From the NCBI GenBank assembly GCA_016717205.1, contig JADKGC010000014.1, positions 68,232-132,231 of the forward strand: a DNA stretch of 64,000 bases, read 5' to 3'. Shown here one piece after another: positions 23,408 to 32,428 of the stretch (position 1 is its first letter; every line of letters starts with the position of its first letter). Below the pieces are notes generated by a model. It was not told where the DNA came from and ran no database searches. It was given only the letters and a program-made list of their open reading frames with translations. A program made the position numbers and the translations under genes. This stretch comes from Candidatus Flexifilum breve (GTDB taxonomy: Bacteria; Chloroflexota; Anaerolineae; Aggregatilineales; Phototrophicaceae).

Positions 23408-24354
23408 CGGCCGTCGCACTTGTCCCCGCCAATAAGCTGGAGGGCTGGGCGGCGTTTGAGTTTGCGTGCGCGCGCGCCGTGCGTCCGCGGATTCGCCGCC
23501 GCCGCGATGTGTATATCATCGGCGGGACGGATGCGTTCTTCGATCCGACCGTCGATTGGGATGACATCATTCTCGCCGACGACATCAAGGCGCGGTTGCT
23601 CGACGACATGGAAGCGTTCTTCACGAAGGGCGTCGGCATCTATCGCCAGTTGAAGCTGCCGCCCTTTCGTAAGCTGCTCTTGGCCGGAGTCCCCGGCACG
23701 GGTAAGACGATGCTGTGCGCGGCGATGGCCAAAATCGCGATCAGCAAGGGGCGCGTGGTGGTGTACGTTTCCGGCGCCGACCGGGATGGCGCATCCTTCG
23801 AGAAGATTCAGCGGGCGCTGCAAGCGGTCACGGCGGCGCGCTACCCCGTGCTGCTCATCGTCGAAGAATTGGACGCCTACCTGCAAGGTGACGACAAAGC
23901 GCGCGTGCTCAATGTGCTGGATGGCATCGAGTCGCCAAATAACCCGAAGGGCGCGCTGCTGCTGGCGACGACCAATTACCCGGAAGCGATTGACGAACGC
24001 ATTTCCAAGCGTCCCGGTCGGTTGGATCGCATTTTTGTGATTCCGACCATTCAGGACGAGGCGCAGGCGGTCGAGATGCTCAAGCATTACATGGGCGAGC
24101 AGTGGCACGAGGGACACAACGTCGTCGTGCCCGACCTGATCGACCAGCCGGGGGCGTTTGTGCGCGAGGTCGCGCTGCATGCGCGTATGTTGGCTGCGCA
24201 CGAGCACAAAACCGAGGTCACGCCGGAACTGCTCACGCAGTCCGTGGAAAGCCTGCTGCGGCAGATGCGCTCCGAGCGCGATTTCCTCACGCAGCGCCGT
24301 CCGATTGGCCTCATCAGCCCGAACAAGAAGCCGAACAAAACGCCGTTCGGGTGA
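23293..24354 (+). CDS. AAA family ATPase (main part, after a frameshift)
   Basis: 353 residues. The N-terminal 105 residues continue the piece encoded just upstream in another frame. The AAA core follows: DDIKARLLDDMEAFF, Walker A GVPGTGKT with MLCAAMAK, Walker B VLLIVEELDAY with Glu, sensor-1 LLLATTNYPEAID, arginine-finger region ISKRPGRLDRIF, and a helical lid with sensor-2. It resembles the FtsH/proteasomal-type AAA group but has no protease or membrane segment. The whole gene would cover 23066-24354 and is one base short of a multiple of three. Substrate unknown. The next gene starts 4 bp later. Confidence 0.85.
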   Translation: MVLTASAGAFAFKFSEDGGDAFEAIYASAYFSDDVQDLTAVALVPANKLEGWAAFEFACARAVRPRIRRRRDVYIIGGTDAFFDPTVDWDDIILADDIKARLLDDMEAFFTKGVGIYRQLKLPPFRKLLLAGVPGTGKTMLCAAMAKIAISKGRVVVYVSGADRDGASFEKIQRALQAVTAARYPVLLIVEELDAYLQGDDKARVLNVLDGIESPNNPKGALLLATTNYPEAIDERISKRPGRLDRIFVIPTIQDEAQAVEMLKHYMGEQWHEGHNVVVPDLIDQPGAFVREVALHARMLAAHEHKTEVTPELLTQSVESLLRQMRSERDFLTQRRPIGLISPNKKPNKTPFG

Positions 24355-24357
24355 TAG

Positions 24358-25563
24358 ATGCGACCATTGACGCCTTCGACTTTGCTGCGGCGATTGATCC
24401 TCTCTTGCTTGCTTCTGCTGATGCTCATTGCTCCGGTGAGTATCAGCAGTCAAAGCAATGGCGATGTCCTGATCTACAGTCTCGAGGCCGGGGAGCAGAC
24501 TATTTTCAACGTCTATGATCCGGTTAGCAATACCTCAGCACCTCTTATTAAGATCGATGCTCCATACTCTGCAAGCAGCGTAGGCTCGCATGGTGTTTTA
24601 GCCGTTTCATGGCAGGATAACGGCGACATTTATCTAGTCCCCATTGACGCGCTGGAGCACTCGTTGACCAACATCACATATACACCTGATGCGGATGAAT
24701 TTCCAGCGGCATGGAGTCCTGACGGGCACTACCTCGCCTATACCTCGTATCGTGCTGACGACGACATACGCCTCTATGTGTGGGACGGTGATACGACGCT
24801 CGATGTAACGCCTACCGATTTTGACGCATTGATTGTTAGTTATGAGGATGTCGGTTGGGATGCTGCCGGAAGGCTCGTCTTTACAGTGTTTGCGCCGTTC
24901 AATCAGCGGCAACCAAGCAGCAACGCGAGCGAGATTTACCTGTGGGATGGCAATACAACAGTGAATGTCAGTCAGAACCCAACCGGGGAGGATAGGTTTG
25001 CTGCATGGAGCGCGGATGGTCGATTGGCATTTTTATCGGCGCGCGGCGCGAACTATGATATTTGGGTATGGGATGGCGTCTCGTACAGAAACGGTTTTCC
25101 GGACGCGACCACATATACGAACGTTGAGCCTGAACTGACCGACTATTTTTCTGGTCCGGGATGGACAAGTGACGGTCGTGTGGCGTTTTTGGCATCACCG
25201 GGACGTCATGCACAGGTCTACGTGTGGGACGGGCAGACTGCGACGGATATGAGCCAGAATCCCGATCTGCACAACGGCGGGGCAGTCTGGAACGCGGACG
25301 GACGTTGGGCCTTTGTCACGTTTTTTTCGCCTGAACAACTGTTATATGTGCGCGACAGCAATAACGAAACGCTACTGGTGACCGACGGACAATATGCCCC
25401 GGCGTGGAGCGCCGCTGAGTCGCTGGCTTTTTGCGACTATCAACGTCCCGATTGGACATTGAAGGTGTGGAACGGTAGTGAGGTAATCCCTGTTGCTGAG
25501 GGTAATCTCATTTACGCTCAATGGCAGCAGACTGGCAACAGTGTTGTGTGTTGGAGCGGCTAG
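24358..25563 (+). CDS. Secreted TolB/WD40-like beta-propeller protein
   Basis: 401 residues. A signal peptide (LLRRLILSCLLLLMLIAPVS) is followed by repeated propeller blades of the PD40 kind: PAAWSPDGHYLAYTSYRADD, FAAWSADGRLAFLSARG, GPGWTSDGRVAFLASPGR, GAVWNADGRWAFVTFFSP and PAWSAAESLAF. Each blade carries an associated YVWDG-type strand (IYLWDGNTTVNVSQNP, VYVWDGQTATDMSQNP). There is no lipobox. Such proteins are usually extracytoplasmic binding modules. AT content is somewhat higher than in the neighbours. It follows the AAA ATPase by 3 bp, so it may be co-transcribed. Confidence 0.8.
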   Translation: MRPLTPSTLLRRLILSCLLLLMLIAPVSISSQSNGDVLIYSLEAGEQTIFNVYDPVSNTSAPLIKIDAPYSASSVGSHGVLAVSWQDNGDIYLVPIDALEHSLTNITYTPDADEFPAAWSPDGHYLAYTSYRADDDIRLYVWDGDTTLDVTPTDFDALIVSYEDVGWDAAGRLVFTVFAPFNQRQPSSNASEIYLWDGNTTVNVSQNPTGEDRFAAWSADGRLAFLSARGANYDIWVWDGVSYRNGFPDATTYTNVEPELTDYFSGPGWTSDGRVAFLASPGRHAQVYVWDGQTATDMSQNPDLHNGGAVWNADGRWAFVTFFSPEQLLYVRDSNNETLLVTDGQYAPAWSAAESLAFCDYQRPDWTLKVWNGSEVIPVAEGNLIYAQWQQTGNSVVCWSG

Positions 25564-25652
25564 GCGCGGCATGGAATGGTACTAATCCCCGATCTGGCCT
25601 TCTGCTACCCTGACTCCCATCGCTAATCGCCAACAGCTAAGGAGCTTGTCCC

Positions 25653-26126
25653 ATGCCTGCCGCCGAACGTCAGCAGTATATTCAAATGCTGCGCGAGTTC
25701 CCCGAACAGTTCGCCGCGCTCGTGCGCCCATTCACCGATGAGCAGCTCGAATGCCGTGTCGCCGAGGGCGAATGGAGCATCCGCCAGATCGTGCATCACG
25801 TCGCGGATTCGCATATGAATGCCAACAATCGCTTTCGTCTGCCGCTCACCGAGGACAACCCGCCGCTCCCCGGCTACGATCAGGACAAGTACGCGCTGCA
25901 ACCCGATTACGCGCTGCCGCTCGAAATCTCGCTCTCGATTCTGCCGGGGCTGCATGCGCGCTGGGTCGCGCTGCTGGAGTCGCTCACCGAGGAGCAGTGG
26001 AACAGGACGGCGGTGCATGGCGAATGGGGGCAGGTGACGGTCGAAGAGGTGGCGCGGCGTTACGCCGGACACGGTATCAACCACATCAACCAGATCAACA
26101 CGATCCGTGCCAAGCACGGGTTTTGA
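25653..26126 (+). CDS. DinB/YfiT family putative metal-dependent hydrolase
   Basis: A 157-residue four-helix-bundle protein of the YfiT/DinB group. EWSIRQIVHHVADSHMNANN bears the first metal-ligand histidines, and YAGHGINHINQI the later pair. PLEISLSILPGLHARWVALL matches the conserved middle of YfiT. The family includes bacillithiol-S-transferase-like enzymes and metal-dependent hydrolases; the reaction here is unknown. AAGGAGC precedes the ATG by 9 bp. Confidence 0.88.
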   Translation: MPAAERQQYIQMLREFPEQFAALVRPFTDEQLECRVAEGEWSIRQIVHHVADSHMNANNRFRLPLTEDNPPLPGYDQDKYALQPDYALPLEISLSILPGLHARWVALLESLTEEQWNRTAVHGEWGQVTVEEVARRYAGHGINHINQINTIRAKHGF

Positions 26127-26189
26127 GTAGGATTGAGGTTCGAGGACTGAGGACTGAGAAAGAACCAAGCTGCACTCAGTCCTCAGCAC
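26127..26189. repeat. Inverted repeat of AGGACTGAG words
   Basis: Between two convergent genes, GAGGACTGAGGACTGAG on the left pairs with CTCAGTCCTCAGCACTCAGTCC on the right around an AAAGAACCAAGCTGCA centre. The same words occur at 20393-20422. Confidence 0.75.
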
Positions 26190-27821
26190 TCAGTCCGCAA
26201 TCCTGTCAATGGGCGTGAAAATGAGGTACTCGAAGCCATTCATGGGAATCGTCTCGCTGATTTCGTAGTTGCGGGCGATAGCTTGCAGCACATCGATCGG
26301 ATAGAATTGCGCGCGCATGATCACGAGGCCAAACTCCTGCGCTTCGATCATGGCGATCAGCGCGGACGAGTCGAACAGTCCCTGCTGGTCGAGGTTGAGG
26401 AGCTGCGTCGGGTTAGTGATCACGTCTTTGCCCGCGAGCAGATTGAAGGCCGCCTCCTCGCTCAGTACGGGTTTATCGGCGGCGCGTACCAGTTCGACGA
26501 TGCGCCAGCCCGCTTCGATGTCGGCGGGCGTAGTCAGGTGCCCGATGTCCGCGTAACCACCCGCGATGCGTCCGGCGGAATCGTAAAAGCCGTTGAGCGC
26601 GTTCGGCTCGATTTGGAGCACATCGGCGATGGTGCTGAAGACAGGCGCCTCGGTGGGCAGATGCAGCACCGCCCGGCCATAGCCGAGGTAGAGCAGGGGA
26701 ACAATCACTAGACCGATACCCGTCAGCGGCTTGACGACGCGCCTGAGCGGACGCAGCCAGCGCCCATAGACGTTGGTCGTTGGGAAGCGCCATTCACCCC
26801 GCAGCGTCTTGGCAGCGAATAGTCCGCTCAGCAGGCACAGCGCCGCAATCGACGTGGAGAAGTAGCTGTCGCCCGCGCCCCATTTGCCCGACAAAATACT
26901 CACGCCGATGCCCGCCACGAACCAGATCGAGTAGATGGACAGGCGCGCGAAATACAACTCATAGAGGACATACAGCGCCGCCGGGATGATCAGGAAGCCG
27001 TGCAGGCTGAACCACAGGCGGAACAGGCCGACCGCTTGATCCGGGATGAACGGGTTGACGTTCGCTGTGATCGATTGCAGCCACCACTGACCGTTGGTGG
27101 CGAGGTTCATCCACACGAAGATCGCGCCGCCGACCAGCGCGAAGCCGATGCCCCACACGATGGATCGGCGCGGCTGGCGGATGAACAGGAAAACGAATAC
27201 GGCGACCGCGGTCGCAATGGCGAGCTGCTTGGTGTAGCCCGCCGCCAGCACAAACGCCAGTCCCGTGAACAGCACGCGCCGCCGCGTGCGTTGATCCTCG
27301 ATTTCATTCACGTTGGCCAGCACGACGACCGCCAGCGTTTCGAACATGACCATGCTCAGATGCTGGCGAAAGAGCGGGGCGATGTGATAGATCGTGTTCG
27401 AGGCGAGGAACGCCAGACCCGATAGGAGCGCGACACCCCACTGGCGGCCACCGTCCCGGTAGACGGCATAGCCAATCGCAGATGCGGCAAAGATGCCCGC
27501 CAGCGTGCCGAGCAAGCGCCCATACCAGTAGGCAGGGCCGAACAGCCACACGAACGGCGCGGCAATCACATGGAAGAGGGGCGGGTAGTTGCTGGAATAA
27601 AACGGGTATATATTGGTATCTTTATACGGGAATTCACCCTGACTGAACAGAATCGTGTCGACCAGTTCGAAGCCTTCACCTTGATCGTAGTCAAATGGAA
27701 ACTGGATCAAGTTCAGCGCGAAGACGAGGTAGACGACGAGGTAGAACAGCAGCAGCCCGATCGCACTGAGCATCAGGACGGGGTGCAGCGTTTGTGAGAT
27801 GCGTTTCACCGGGGATAACAT
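26190..27821 (-). CDS. GT-C type membrane glycosyltransferase-like protein
   Basis: 543 residues with about ten membrane helices. The first extracytoplasmic loop contains FDYDQGEGFELVDT, the acidic position typical of GT-C/ArnT-PMT family glycosyltransferases that use lipid-linked sugar donors, followed by NIYPFYSSNYPPLFHVIAAP. The C-terminal 150 residues form a soluble domain. It probably adds sugars to a surface polymer or lipid from a polyprenyl-phosphate sugar, but donor and acceptor are unknown. It lies 25 bp after the following small membrane gene's start strand neighbour. Confidence 0.78.
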   Translation of the reverse strand: MLSPVKRISQTLHPVLMLSAIGLLLFYLVVYLVFALNLIQFPFDYDQGEGFELVDTILFSQGEFPYKDTNIYPFYSSNYPPLFHVIAAPFVWLFGPAYWYGRLLGTLAGIFAASAIGYAVYRDGGRQWGVALLSGLAFLASNTIYHIAPLFRQHLSMVMFETLAVVVLANVNEIEDQRTRRRVLFTGLAFVLAAGYTKQLAIATAVAVFVFLFIRQPRRSIVWGIGFALVGGAIFVWMNLATNGQWWLQSITANVNPFIPDQAVGLFRLWFSLHGFLIIPAALYVLYELYFARLSIYSIWFVAGIGVSILSGKWGAGDSYFSTSIAALCLLSGLFAAKTLRGEWRFPTTNVYGRWLRPLRRVVKPLTGIGLVIVPLLYLGYGRAVLHLPTEAPVFSTIADVLQIEPNALNGFYDSAGRIAGGYADIGHLTTPADIEAGWRIVELVRAADKPVLSEEAAFNLLAGKDVITNPTQLLNLDQQGLFDSSALIAMIEAQEFGLVIMRAQFYPIDVLQAIARNYEISETIPMNGFEYLIFTPIDRIAD

Positions 27822-27846
27822 CGTTTCTCCGCGTTGGGTGCGGTCT

Positions 27847-28062
27847 TCAAGCGGGCTGACTGCCCAAAGGGATCAGCGTTAGGCCGACGAGCGCCAGCGC
27901 GACGCACAACCCGAGGGCGAGGCGCTGGGCGGGACCGATGCCGCCTTGGCGACCGGGGTTGAGCACATCAATGGCGAGGATGGCGATAAAGCCCACAACT
28001 CCCGCGATCAGCAGGAGGAGGCCGAGTAAGCGTTTGGTGAGCGTGAAGTGATTTGAGACCAT
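27847..28062 (-). CDS. Small two-helix membrane protein (71 aa)
   Basis: A short protein with two membrane helices (LLGLLLLIAGVVGFIAILAI and RLALGLCVALALVGLTLIPL) joined by a Gly/Arg-rich turn. It lies upstream of the glycosyltransferase-like gene on the same strand, 25 bp apart. No ribosome-binding site stands out, but TATACT is 12 bp before the start. I do not recognise it; it could assist the neighbouring membrane enzyme. Confidence 0.6.
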   Translation of the reverse strand: MVSNHFTLTKRLLGLLLLIAGVVGFIAILAIDVLNPGRQGGIGPAQRLALGLCVALALVGLTLIPLGSQPA

Positions 28063-28156
28063 AAGCCAGAGTATAACAGGTCTGCAACTTTTGAAAAGCG
28101 GCCTGCGTATAGTGTGATGTAGAGTTTAAGCATAACCGCAGTTTGAGGATACACCC

Positions 28157-28804
28157 ATGAGCCAACCTGACGATCAAGAGCGCGTTTCGCGCTTGTCATC
28201 CACCCCGCCACCGGCCACCGCGGAGCCGGGTAGCGAGGATGTGGTGCAGGAATATGAGCGGCGGTACCAGCCCGAACGGGTGAAACCCCGCGCGATGCCG
28301 CGCAGTTACAGCACCATGCGCGTCAGCGATGAAGAGAAGATGTGGGCGGCAGTGGCGCATGGCAGCGCGTGGGTGACGTTTTTGGGATCGATCCTGAGCA
28401 TTGGCGTGATCACGCCGCTCAGCATATTCGTCCCACTGATCATCTATTTCATGTTCCGCAAACGCTCGGACTATGTGGCCTTCCATGCGCTGCAGGCGTT
28501 CGTCCTCCAGTTAATTGGCACGGTGGGCGCAATGCTGCTGCTGATCGTCGGCGGGTTCGTGTGGGCCATCGGCATGGTGATCGCCATGCTGGCGCTGCTG
28601 GTGCTCGTCGGGTTTGTGCTCATCCCGGTGTGGGCGCTGGTTGGACTGGTGCTGCTGCTCGTCGTGATGCTGCTGCCGCTGGCCATGGTGCTGTATGCGA
28701 CGCTCGCCACCATCGAAACCTACAACGGCCGCGACTACCGCTACCCGATCATCGCCAAGTGGGTCGACAGGCAGCTCGCGGGGAATTACCTCACCGTCGT
28801 ATAA
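28157..28804 (+). CDS. DUF4870 (Tic20-like) membrane protein
   Basis: 215 residues. The N-terminal 60 are polar and disordered. MWAAVAHGSAWVTFLGSILS begins a DUF4870 region, continuing with ITPLSIFVPLIIYFMFRKRS and DYVAFHALQAFVLQLIGTVG, and two more helices. The DxVxFHxxQA motif is characteristic. The family is of unknown function. TTTGAGGA precedes the ATG by about 8 bp. A degenerate GGAC palindrome (28838-28858) follows the gene. Confidence 0.85.
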   Translation: MSQPDDQERVSRLSSTPPPATAEPGSEDVVQEYERRYQPERVKPRAMPRSYSTMRVSDEEKMWAAVAHGSAWVTFLGSILSIGVITPLSIFVPLIIYFMFRKRSDYVAFHALQAFVLQLIGTVGAMLLLIVGGFVWAIGMVIAMLALLVLVGFVLIPVWALVGLVLLLVVMLLPLAMVLYATLATIETYNGRDYRYPIIAKWVDRQLAGNYLTVV

Positions 28805-28894
28805 TCTCTCCAGACGAAGTTCCGCAGTCACAGTTTTGGGACGGGGTTCACCTCGTCCTTTTTGCGTTGCTGCGAAGGTGCGAGGAGAGAAACC

Positions 28895-29389
28895 ATGACT
28901 TCCGATTATCTGCGTCTGCTGTTTGATTATCACTACTGGGCGATGCGCCGCGTGTGGCACTGCATCGCCAATCTGACGCCGGAGCAGTTCGTGCAGCCGC
29001 TCGATTACTCGATTGGGTCAATTCGCAGTCAGGTAGTGCATACCATGAGCGCGGAATGGCTGTGGTTCGAACGCTTACAGGGGCGTTCGCCGACGCATGT
29101 GCTCAATCCCGACCAGTATCCCACCCCCGAAGCGGTGCAAGCAGCTTGGCGTGAGATTGAGGCGCAGAGTCGCGCCTTCCTGAGCACGATCACCGATGCG
29201 CAGTTGGCGCAGACGTTCGCCTACCGGACGACGCGCGGTATGCCGTTTGAGGATCACATTGGTAACCTGCTGTTTCACATCGTCAATCACGCGACCGATC
29301 ACCGGGCGCAGATTCTCGCCATGCTGCATACCTTAGGCGTGGCGGGCGTCGAGCAGGATTTGCTCTTTTATCTGCGTGAGCGTGAGTAG
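28895..29389 (+). CDS. DinB family protein
   Basis: 164 residues from the ATG at 28895, which has GAGGAGA 6-7 bp upstream. The fold markers are FDYHYWAMRRVWHCIANLTP, SIRSQVVHTMSAEWLWFERL with the first metal-ligand His, and LLFHIVNHATDHRAQILAML with the HxxxH pair. DinB proteins are damage-associated or thiol-metabolising metal enzymes; the substrate is unknown. It is the second DinB protein in this region but is not closely similar to the one at 25653. Confidence 0.88.
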   Translation: MTSDYLRLLFDYHYWAMRRVWHCIANLTPEQFVQPLDYSIGSIRSQVVHTMSAEWLWFERLQGRSPTHVLNPDQYPTPEAVQAAWREIEAQSRAFLSTITDAQLAQTFAYRTTRGMPFEDHIGNLLFHIVNHATDHRAQILAMLHTLGVAGVEQDLLFYLRERE

Positions 29390-29821
29390 AATTTCGGACT
29401 GTGTCTTGTTGCTCGGCGGCGGCGAATGAGCGGTATCAGTTAAATCGAATGAGCGCAATAGTTGAGGCTAGCCCGGCGCGGTGACTTGGTGTTGACGGGG
29501 TCTTGATCTGTCAGGGCTGGGTATTTCATGCTTCGCAATTGAACATTCGATTTCTTCGCCGAGAAACCATCGGGACGAGGCGAGCCGGTAGCTCAGTAAG
29601 ATAGCGTCAAATCTGTTTGGAGACCGTAGACGCGATGAATTGCGTCCTTACACACAGATGATGCTTCCTACAGGGAGGCCATTACTCACTTTACGAGACA
29701 AGTACGGTTACTGACTGAAGTATGTAGTGACCTATATGGAAAATTTACAAAATTAGGTAAATGTAAAAATCTAGTATATGCTATAGTGCTTTTTCGATCA
29801 TTCACGTTTCGGAGTCAATTG
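29390..29821. other. Non-coding stretch with degenerate repeats
   Basis: No gene is seen in these 430 bases. Decayed copies of the GGAC palindrome lie near 29572 and 29628-29647 (CGCGATGAATTGCGTCC). The last 100 bases are markedly A/T-rich (around AAATTTACAAAATTAGG), unlike the flanks, and probably contain the promoter of the secreted protein downstream, with CTATAGT near 29780 as a possible -10. Confidence 0.6.
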
Positions 29822-30418
29822 ATGAAAAAGCCGCTCTCACTCCTATCGTTACTAGTACTAATTTCTGTAGTGTTTGTTCAGGTGCTGCCAGTTGCTGCAG
29901 ATACCGTTGCTTCCAGCTATTCCGCTTCGTGCAGCGGACTGAGCGCCACAGGTACGTCGAACGCACCTTATGTTGTCCTATGGGTGCAGGGCTATAATGC
30001 CGCCGGTGATTGGCTGGAGTATAATCAGGCGTTTGCAAACCCGACCGGAACCTACATCATCGGGTTCAATTTCCCCGCATTCGAGACCGGCTCTTTCCTT
30101 GAGTATTACGTTTGGGGATCGCCGACCAGCGACCCTAATGACTGGGATGCGGAGGACTATTTCGAACTCGACACGGCCTGTACCCCGACTGTACCTGGTC
30201 CGAGTGCTCCGTCAAGTTTCGTGCTGCACACGATCACATGTGATGTTCCGGTCTATAATGCCCCCGGCGGCGAGCCTATCAGCGGCGCGACGATCCGCAC
30301 CGGGCAAACGTGGTATGTCAGCCCGACGCCGGTCAGTGGCTCGGACGGTGAGAGCTGGACGGAAATTTTCAACGCCGGCTGGACGAACGGGTTCATCCCA
30401 ACGTCCTGCGTCGGCTAG
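29822..30418 (+). CDS. Secreted protein with SH3-like C-terminal domain (198 aa)
   Basis: The ATG at 29822 has GGAG 8 bp upstream and opens a clean signal peptide (KKPLSLLSLLVLISVVFVQVLPVAA). The mature part begins with a beta-rich domain containing CSGLSATGTSNAPYVVLWV. A Thr/Pro/Ser linker and a second domain (CDVPVYNAPGGEPISGATIR, TWYVSP, WTEIF, GWTNGFIPTSCV) follow, the last being the pattern of a bacterial SH3-type surface module. Extracytoplasmic location is secure. The function is unknown; cell-wall binding is a guess. A terminator follows. Confidence 0.8.
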   Translation: MKKPLSLLSLLVLISVVFVQVLPVAADTVASSYSASCSGLSATGTSNAPYVVLWVQGYNAAGDWLEYNQAFANPTGTYIIGFNFPAFETGSFLEYYVWGSPTSDPNDWDAEDYFELDTACTPTVPGPSAPSSFVLHTITCDVPVYNAPGGEPISGATIRTGQTWYVSPTPVSGSDGESWTEIFNAGWTNGFIPTSCVG

Positions 30419-30436
30419 TTCCTCAACACGCTGTGA

Positions 30437-30466
30437 ACGGGCATGGGGCATACCATGCCCGTTTTG
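30437..30466 (+). terminator. Intrinsic terminator after the secreted protein
   Basis: ACGGGCATGG and CCATGCCCGT pair perfectly around GGCATA, followed by TTTTG, 18 bp after the stop codon. Confidence 0.75.
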
Positions 30467-30567
30467 ATTCCCGCCGGAAGCAGCGGCGCGCCATGCTTTC
30501 ATTATCCAGCGCCTCATGCTATGCTTTGTGGGGTTTTTAAGAAAAGTCCCTTCGCAGGAGCAATTGC

Positions 30568-32370
30568 ATGTTGAAGACACACAACTGCGGCGAGCTGCGT
30601 TCCGATCACGCCGGACAGCAGGTCACGCTGGCGGGATGGGTACACCGACGCCGCGATCAAGGTGGTTTAATCTTTATCGATTTGCGCGACCGTTGGGGGA
30701 TCACGCAGATCGTGGTCGACAAGGCAACGAATCCCGACGCCCACAGCGTCGCGGACAGCGCCCGGTCGGAATACGTCATTCAGGTGACGGGCGCCGTGCG
30801 CCAACGCCCCGCCGGGGCCGAAAATACGGATTTGCCGACGGGTGGGATCGAAATTGTCGGCACCGATATCACGATTTTGAACGCCTCCAAGACGCCGCCA
30901 TTCCCGATCAACCGCGAGGATTTCGTCGACGACGAGTCGAAGATGGCGTACCGCTACCTGTACCTGCGCCGCCCGGAAATGCAGAGCAATATCGTCCTGC
31001 GGCACCGTGTGGTCAAGTTCATGCGCGACTACCTCGACAAGCGCGGGTTTGTCGAAGTCGAAACGCCGATTCTGTTCAAGACGACGCCGGAAGGCGCGCG
31101 CGATTTCCTCGTGCCGAGCCGCCTCAACCCCGGTCAGTTCTACGCGCTGCCGCAAAGCCCGCAGCAGTTGAAGCAGCTCCTGATGGTGGCGGGCTACGAA
31201 CGCTACTTCCAGATCGCGCGCTGCTTCCGTGATGAAGACCTGCGCGGCGACCGCCAGCCGGAATTCACGCAGTTGGACCTCGAAATGAGCTTTGTCCAGC
31301 GCGATGACGTGATGGAACTGGTCGAAGGTTTGATGACGGCCATCGTCCGCGAAGTCGCCGGGCGCGAACCGAAGTGGACGCCGTTCCCGCGCATCAAGTA
31401 CGAAGACGCGATGGAAAAGTATGGCTCCGACAAGCCCGACCTGCGCTACGAGCTCGCCGCCGTTGACATTACCGAGCTGGCGGGCAAGACGGGCTTCCCG
31501 ATTTTCGTGAACAACGTCGCGGCGGGCAAGCCGGTCAAGGTGCTGCGCGCGCCGAAGATGGGGCTGCGCAGCGGCATGGCGCTCCGCAAACTGGCCGAAG
31601 AACTCGAATCGCTGGCGCGGTCGGCAGGTGCGAAGGGCTTGGCATGGTTGGCGCTGCCCGAAACCGAAGAGGGCGAAGTTAAGGGGCCGATTGGCAAGTA
31701 CTTCACCGTTGACCAGAAGCTGGAACTGTTCGCGCAGACCGCCGCCGAACCCGGCGACCTGCTGCTGTTCATCTCCGATGAGCGCGACACGGTCTACCGC
31801 ATCGTCGATACGCTGCGCCGCCATCTGGCCCAGGAACTCAACCTGATCGACCCGGAAGTGCTGGCCTTCGCGTGGATCATCGACTTCCCCGAATTCTACT
31901 GGAACGAGGAAGAGAAGCGCTGGGATCCGTCGCAGCATCTGTTCACCATGCCGATGCCGGAAGACCTGCATCTGCTGGATACCGACCCCGGCAAGGCGCG
32001 CGGTTCGCAGTATGACCTCGCGTGCAATGGCTACGAAGTCGCGGGCGGCAGCATCCGCATTCACGACCGCGCCATTCAGGAGAAAATCTTCCCGCTGATC
32101 GGGCTGACGCTCGAACAGGCGAAAGAGCAGTTCGGTCACATGCTGGAAGCGTTCGAATTCGGCACGCCGCCGCACGGTGGGCTGGCGTCGGGCGTGGATC
32201 GCTTGGTGATGGTGTTGGCGGGTGAGAAGAATATCCGCGAAGTGATCGCCTTCCCCAAAACGCAGCAGGGCGCGGATATTATGGCGAATGCGCCGTCCGA
32301 ACCCGAGCCGCGGCAGCTCGAAGAACTGCACATCCGCGTGGTGCACCCCGAGCCGAAGAAGCAGCCGTAA
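30568..32370 (+). CDS. aspS: Aspartyl-tRNA synthetase, bacterial type
   Basis: AspS attaches aspartate to tRNA-Asp in the cytoplasm. The 600-residue protein is the long bacterial form. An OB-fold anticodon-binding domain (HAGQQVTLAGWVHRRRDQGG, FIDLRDRWGITQIV) is followed by the class II catalytic core with motif 2 ARCFRDEDLRGDRQPEFTQLD and an inserted GAD domain. Motif 3 reads GGLASGVDRLVMVLAG. GCAGGAG lies 6-7 bp before the ATG. It is monocistronic with its own terminator. Whether it also charges tRNA-Asn cannot be read from this window. Confidence 0.96.
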   Translation: MLKTHNCGELRSDHAGQQVTLAGWVHRRRDQGGLIFIDLRDRWGITQIVVDKATNPDAHSVADSARSEYVIQVTGAVRQRPAGAENTDLPTGGIEIVGTDITILNASKTPPFPINREDFVDDESKMAYRYLYLRRPEMQSNIVLRHRVVKFMRDYLDKRGFVEVETPILFKTTPEGARDFLVPSRLNPGQFYALPQSPQQLKQLLMVAGYERYFQIARCFRDEDLRGDRQPEFTQLDLEMSFVQRDDVMELVEGLMTAIVREVAGREPKWTPFPRIKYEDAMEKYGSDKPDLRYELAAVDITELAGKTGFPIFVNNVAAGKPVKVLRAPKMGLRSGMALRKLAEELESLARSAGAKGLAWLALPETEEGEVKGPIGKYFTVDQKLELFAQTAAEPGDLLLFISDERDTVYRIVDTLRRHLAQELNLIDPEVLAFAWIIDFPEFYWNEEEKRWDPSQHLFTMPMPEDLHLLDTDPGKARGSQYDLACNGYEVAGGSIRIHDRAIQEKIFPLIGLTLEQAKEQFGHMLEAFEFGTPPHGGLASGVDRLVMVLAGEKNIREVIAFPKTQQGADIMANAPSEPEPRQLEELHIRVVHPEPKKQP

Positions 32371-32390
32371 AGCGCACGACAACGTGAAAT

Positions 32391-32422
32391 CAAAAGGACG
32401 AAGCTCGGCTTCGTCCTTTTTT
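32391..32422. terminator. Bidirectional terminator between aspS and the monooxygenase
   Basis: GGACGAAGC and GCTTCGTCC pair around TCG, flanked by AAAA on the left and six T on the right, so both convergent genes can use it. The stem is a variant of the GGAC palindrome family. Confidence 0.85.
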
Positions 32423-32428
32423 GTTTGC

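Noticed and set aside
20517..26126. A complete diversity-generating retroelement cassette
   Set aside because: No reverse transcriptase, accessory gene or template repeat is found anywhere in the window, so only the target is proposed.
29582..29650. tRNA-like GCCGGTAGCTCAGT sequence
   Set aside because: It resembles a tRNA D arm, but no matching acceptor, anticodon or T arm follows.
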